DNA of 6,026 bases, from assembly GCA_028717025.1 (NCBI GenBank), contig JAQUOR010000107.1:1-6026 (forward strand), written 5' to 3'. This document shows, one piece after another, positions 4,702 through 6,026 of this stretch (its first letter is position 1; every line of letters starts with the position of its first letter). The translations under genes were made by a program, and so were the position numbers. The stretch is from Candidatus Omnitrophota bacterium. GTDB lineage: Bacteria > Omnitrophota > Gorgyraeia > Duberdicusellales > 4484-171. Below the pieces are notes generated by a model. It did not search any database and was not told the origin of the DNA. It saw nothing but the letters and a program-made list of their open reading frames with translations.

Positions 4702-6026
4702 TTATTTTGCCCCTTGCGAGCATTTCATAAAATCAACCATAGTGTCCGGACCGAACTTAAATCCTAAGCTTTCTGCTTTATGAACATCTTTCCAGCCTTG
4801 CTCGCAATCTTTTTTACGAAAATAAGCAATCGCACGGAAAACATAAGCTTGCAGAGAGCCAGGATCGATTTCCAGAACTTTAGCATAATCAGCAATCGCC
4901 CGATCATTATCACCTTTTTCAACATACGCGAGTCCGCGAATCAAATAAGTTTGAACTGAATAAGGATTGATTTGCAAGGCATGACTGTAATCAGCAATGG
5001 CCCGATCAAAGTCTTTTGAATTGCTGTGCACTAACCCGCGAGAAAGATATGCATCATCAGTGGGGTCTAGTTCAATTGCTTTGTTTGCATCGGCCATAGC
5101 TTGCTTAAAATTATTTTTTTTGCTGTAAACGCCGGCACGACGACTATAGTATCTGGCCTCATTTGGTTCCATTTCGATTGCCTTAGTATAATCAGCAATA
5201 GCTTGATCGTTATAGCCTTTAAGAAAATAAATACCACCTCGCTCACAATAAGCGGTAGCAAAATTAGGGTCAAGCTCCAGGGCCTTGTTATAATCGACAA
5301 GAGCCCGTTCAAAGTCTCCTTTCTTACCATATGCCAGCCCACGAAGGCTATACAAACCAGCAACATTAGGTTCAATTTGTAGCCCTTGATTGATCTTCAC
5401 GATCGCCTGATCATAATCATCCCGAAGAAAGCACTGGTTTATTTCCATAAAATAATTATCTATCTGTGCCGTCGAAAGGTTAGTAATCTCCGAAAGAGTC
5501 TTTTTCGATGAAGCAGTAAGATGCGGCTTTATCTCATTAATAACAAGGGCGAAGTTGATATTTTGGACAACGGCTGTAGACGCATCAGGATACATGCCCA
5601 TCGTAACTACACCGACGGCTTCTCCTCTAGAGTTTATCAGTGGCCCACCACTACTTCCTGAAGATACAGGAGCAGTAAATTGCAACCACTTTAAGTTGTT
5701 TAAGTCTCGTATTCCAGATAGCACACCGTCAGAAAAGGAATAATCAAGGCCTGCAGAATTGCCAATACAGTAGACCTTCTCACCGATCCTTAGCGCTTTA
5801 GAATCTCCTAAGGGAATAACAGGTAAGTTAGCAGCGTCGATTTTAAAGATACAAATATCACGATTGGCATCATTGTAAATTACTGAAGTAACCGGATAGA
5901 CCGTGCCATCTTTTAATTTTACATTGATTTCTTTGGCGTAACGAATAACGTGGTAGTTGGTTACAAGTATCCCGTTTTTATCAACAATAAAGCCGCTCCC
6001 TAAATACCCCTTCCCGTCAGCGGTCT
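4702..6026 (-). CDS. HtrA/trypsin-like serine protease domain fused to TPR repeats, 5' end beyond the window
   Basis: The frame is open to the right edge, giving 440 residues with the N-terminus missing. The first part is an S1C (HtrA/DegP-like) protease: GSGFIVDKNGILVTNYHVI with catalytic His (codon 5950-5952), NDANRDICIFKID with Asp (codon 5857-5859), and SSGSSGGPLIN with the nucleophile Ser (codon 5650-5652). The whole triad is present, so it should be active. Instead of the usual PDZ domain, a linker of about 35 residues leads to roughly seven TPR units, then a short tail ending FMKCSQGAK. TPRs normally bind proteins, so they may bring substrates to the protease. Any signal peptide or membrane anchor lies outside the window, so location is unknown; HtrA enzymes are usually periplasmic. 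Its stop is 29 nt before polX, in the same direction. A GTG at 5724 is inside the protease domain and is not a real start. Confidence 0.93.
   Translation of the reverse strand, partial: TADGKGYLGSGFIVDKNGILVTNYHVIRYAKEINVKLKDGTVYPVTSVIYNDANRDICIFKIDAANLPVIPLGDSKALRIGEKVYCIGNSAGLDYSFSDGVLSGIRDLNNLKWLQFTAPVSSGSSGGPLINSRGEAVGVVTMGMYPDASTAVVQNINFALVINEIKPHLTASSKKTLSEITNLSTAQIDNYFMEINQCFLRDDYDQAIVKINQGLQIEPNVAGLYSLRGLAYGKKGDFERALVDYNKALELDPNFATAYCERGGIYFLKGYNDQAIADYTKAIEMEPNEARYYSRRAGVYSKKNNFKQAMADANKAIELDPTDDAYLSRGLVHSNSKDFDRAIADYSHALQINPYSVQTYLIRGLAYVEKGDNDRAIADYAKVLEIDPGSLQAYVFRAIAYFRKKDCEQGWKDVHKAESLGFKFGPDTMVDFMKCSQGAK
4756..5457 (-). repeat. Array of about seven TPR units coded in the protease gene
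   Basis: Units of about 34 residues follow one another, for example GLAYGKKGDFERALVDYNKA, GIYFLKGYNDQAIADYTKA and GLAYVEKGDNDRAIADYAKV, each ending near a DPN/DPT/NPY turn. Spacing in DNA is 102 bases: similar stretches coding AIADY begin at about 4886, 4988 and 5189, with a related one at 5291. The first unit (5457 leftwards) and the last (ending near 4756) are the most diverged. The near-identical DNA of the central units suggests fairly recent repeat expansion. Confidence 0.85.

Noticed and set aside
5719..5724. GTG at 5724 as the start of a stand-alone TPR protein.
   Set aside because: The frame is open upstream to the window edge and encodes the His and Asp of the protease triad, so the gene starts beyond 6026.

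Overview
The window looks like chromosomal DNA of a Gram-negative-type, moderate-GC bacterium from an uncultivated lineage. My best guess is Candidatus Omnitrophota or a PVC-superphylum relative. The clues are a secreted protein resembling the 'exosortase-associated TIGR04073' family, a lipoprotein-type ApbE, a PolX with the bacterial PHP domain, and a GACCAAAGAC-type short tandem repeat. This is inference from protein style. There is no rRNA or phylogenetic marker here.

All recognised genes lie on the minus strand, so transcription runs from the right edge to the left edge. In that order: (1) an HtrA/trypsin-like serine protease domain fused to about seven TPRs, running off the right edge (4702-6026); (2) polX, a family X DNA polymerase with PHP nuclease domain (2948-4672); (3) an ApbE-family FAD:protein FMN transferase lipoprotein (1938-2966), overlapping the end of polX; (4) panB, ketopantoate hydroxymethyltransferase (1003-1854); (5) a secreted two-repeat protein of the TIGR04073 type (216-875), with its own predicted promoter, a strong ribosome binding site and a rho-independent terminator; (6) at the extreme left edge, nine codons that look like the start of purB (1-28), behind a predicted promoter and a leader containing a perfect 12-bp palindrome.

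The first three genes are packed tightly (29-nt gap, then a 19-nt overlap) and are probably co-transcribed. panB follows after an 83-nt gap that is GC-rich and can fold. No common pathway links these genes: protease/TPR scaffold, DNA repair, flavinylation, pantothenate synthesis, envelope protein and purine synthesis. I read the window as a compact string of housekeeping and envelope genes, not a dedicated new system.

The points most worth a second look are the internal duplication in the TIGR04073-like protein, the short tandem DNA repeat that encodes the hydrophobic core of the ApbE signal peptide, the Thr-to-Ala change at a usual Mg-ligand position of ApbE, and the PDZ-less HtrA-TPR fusion. 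No intergenic stretch exceeds 300 bases; the longest is 29-215, and its content is listed. I saw no tRNA, rRNA, CRISPR array, insertion sequence or prophage gene.
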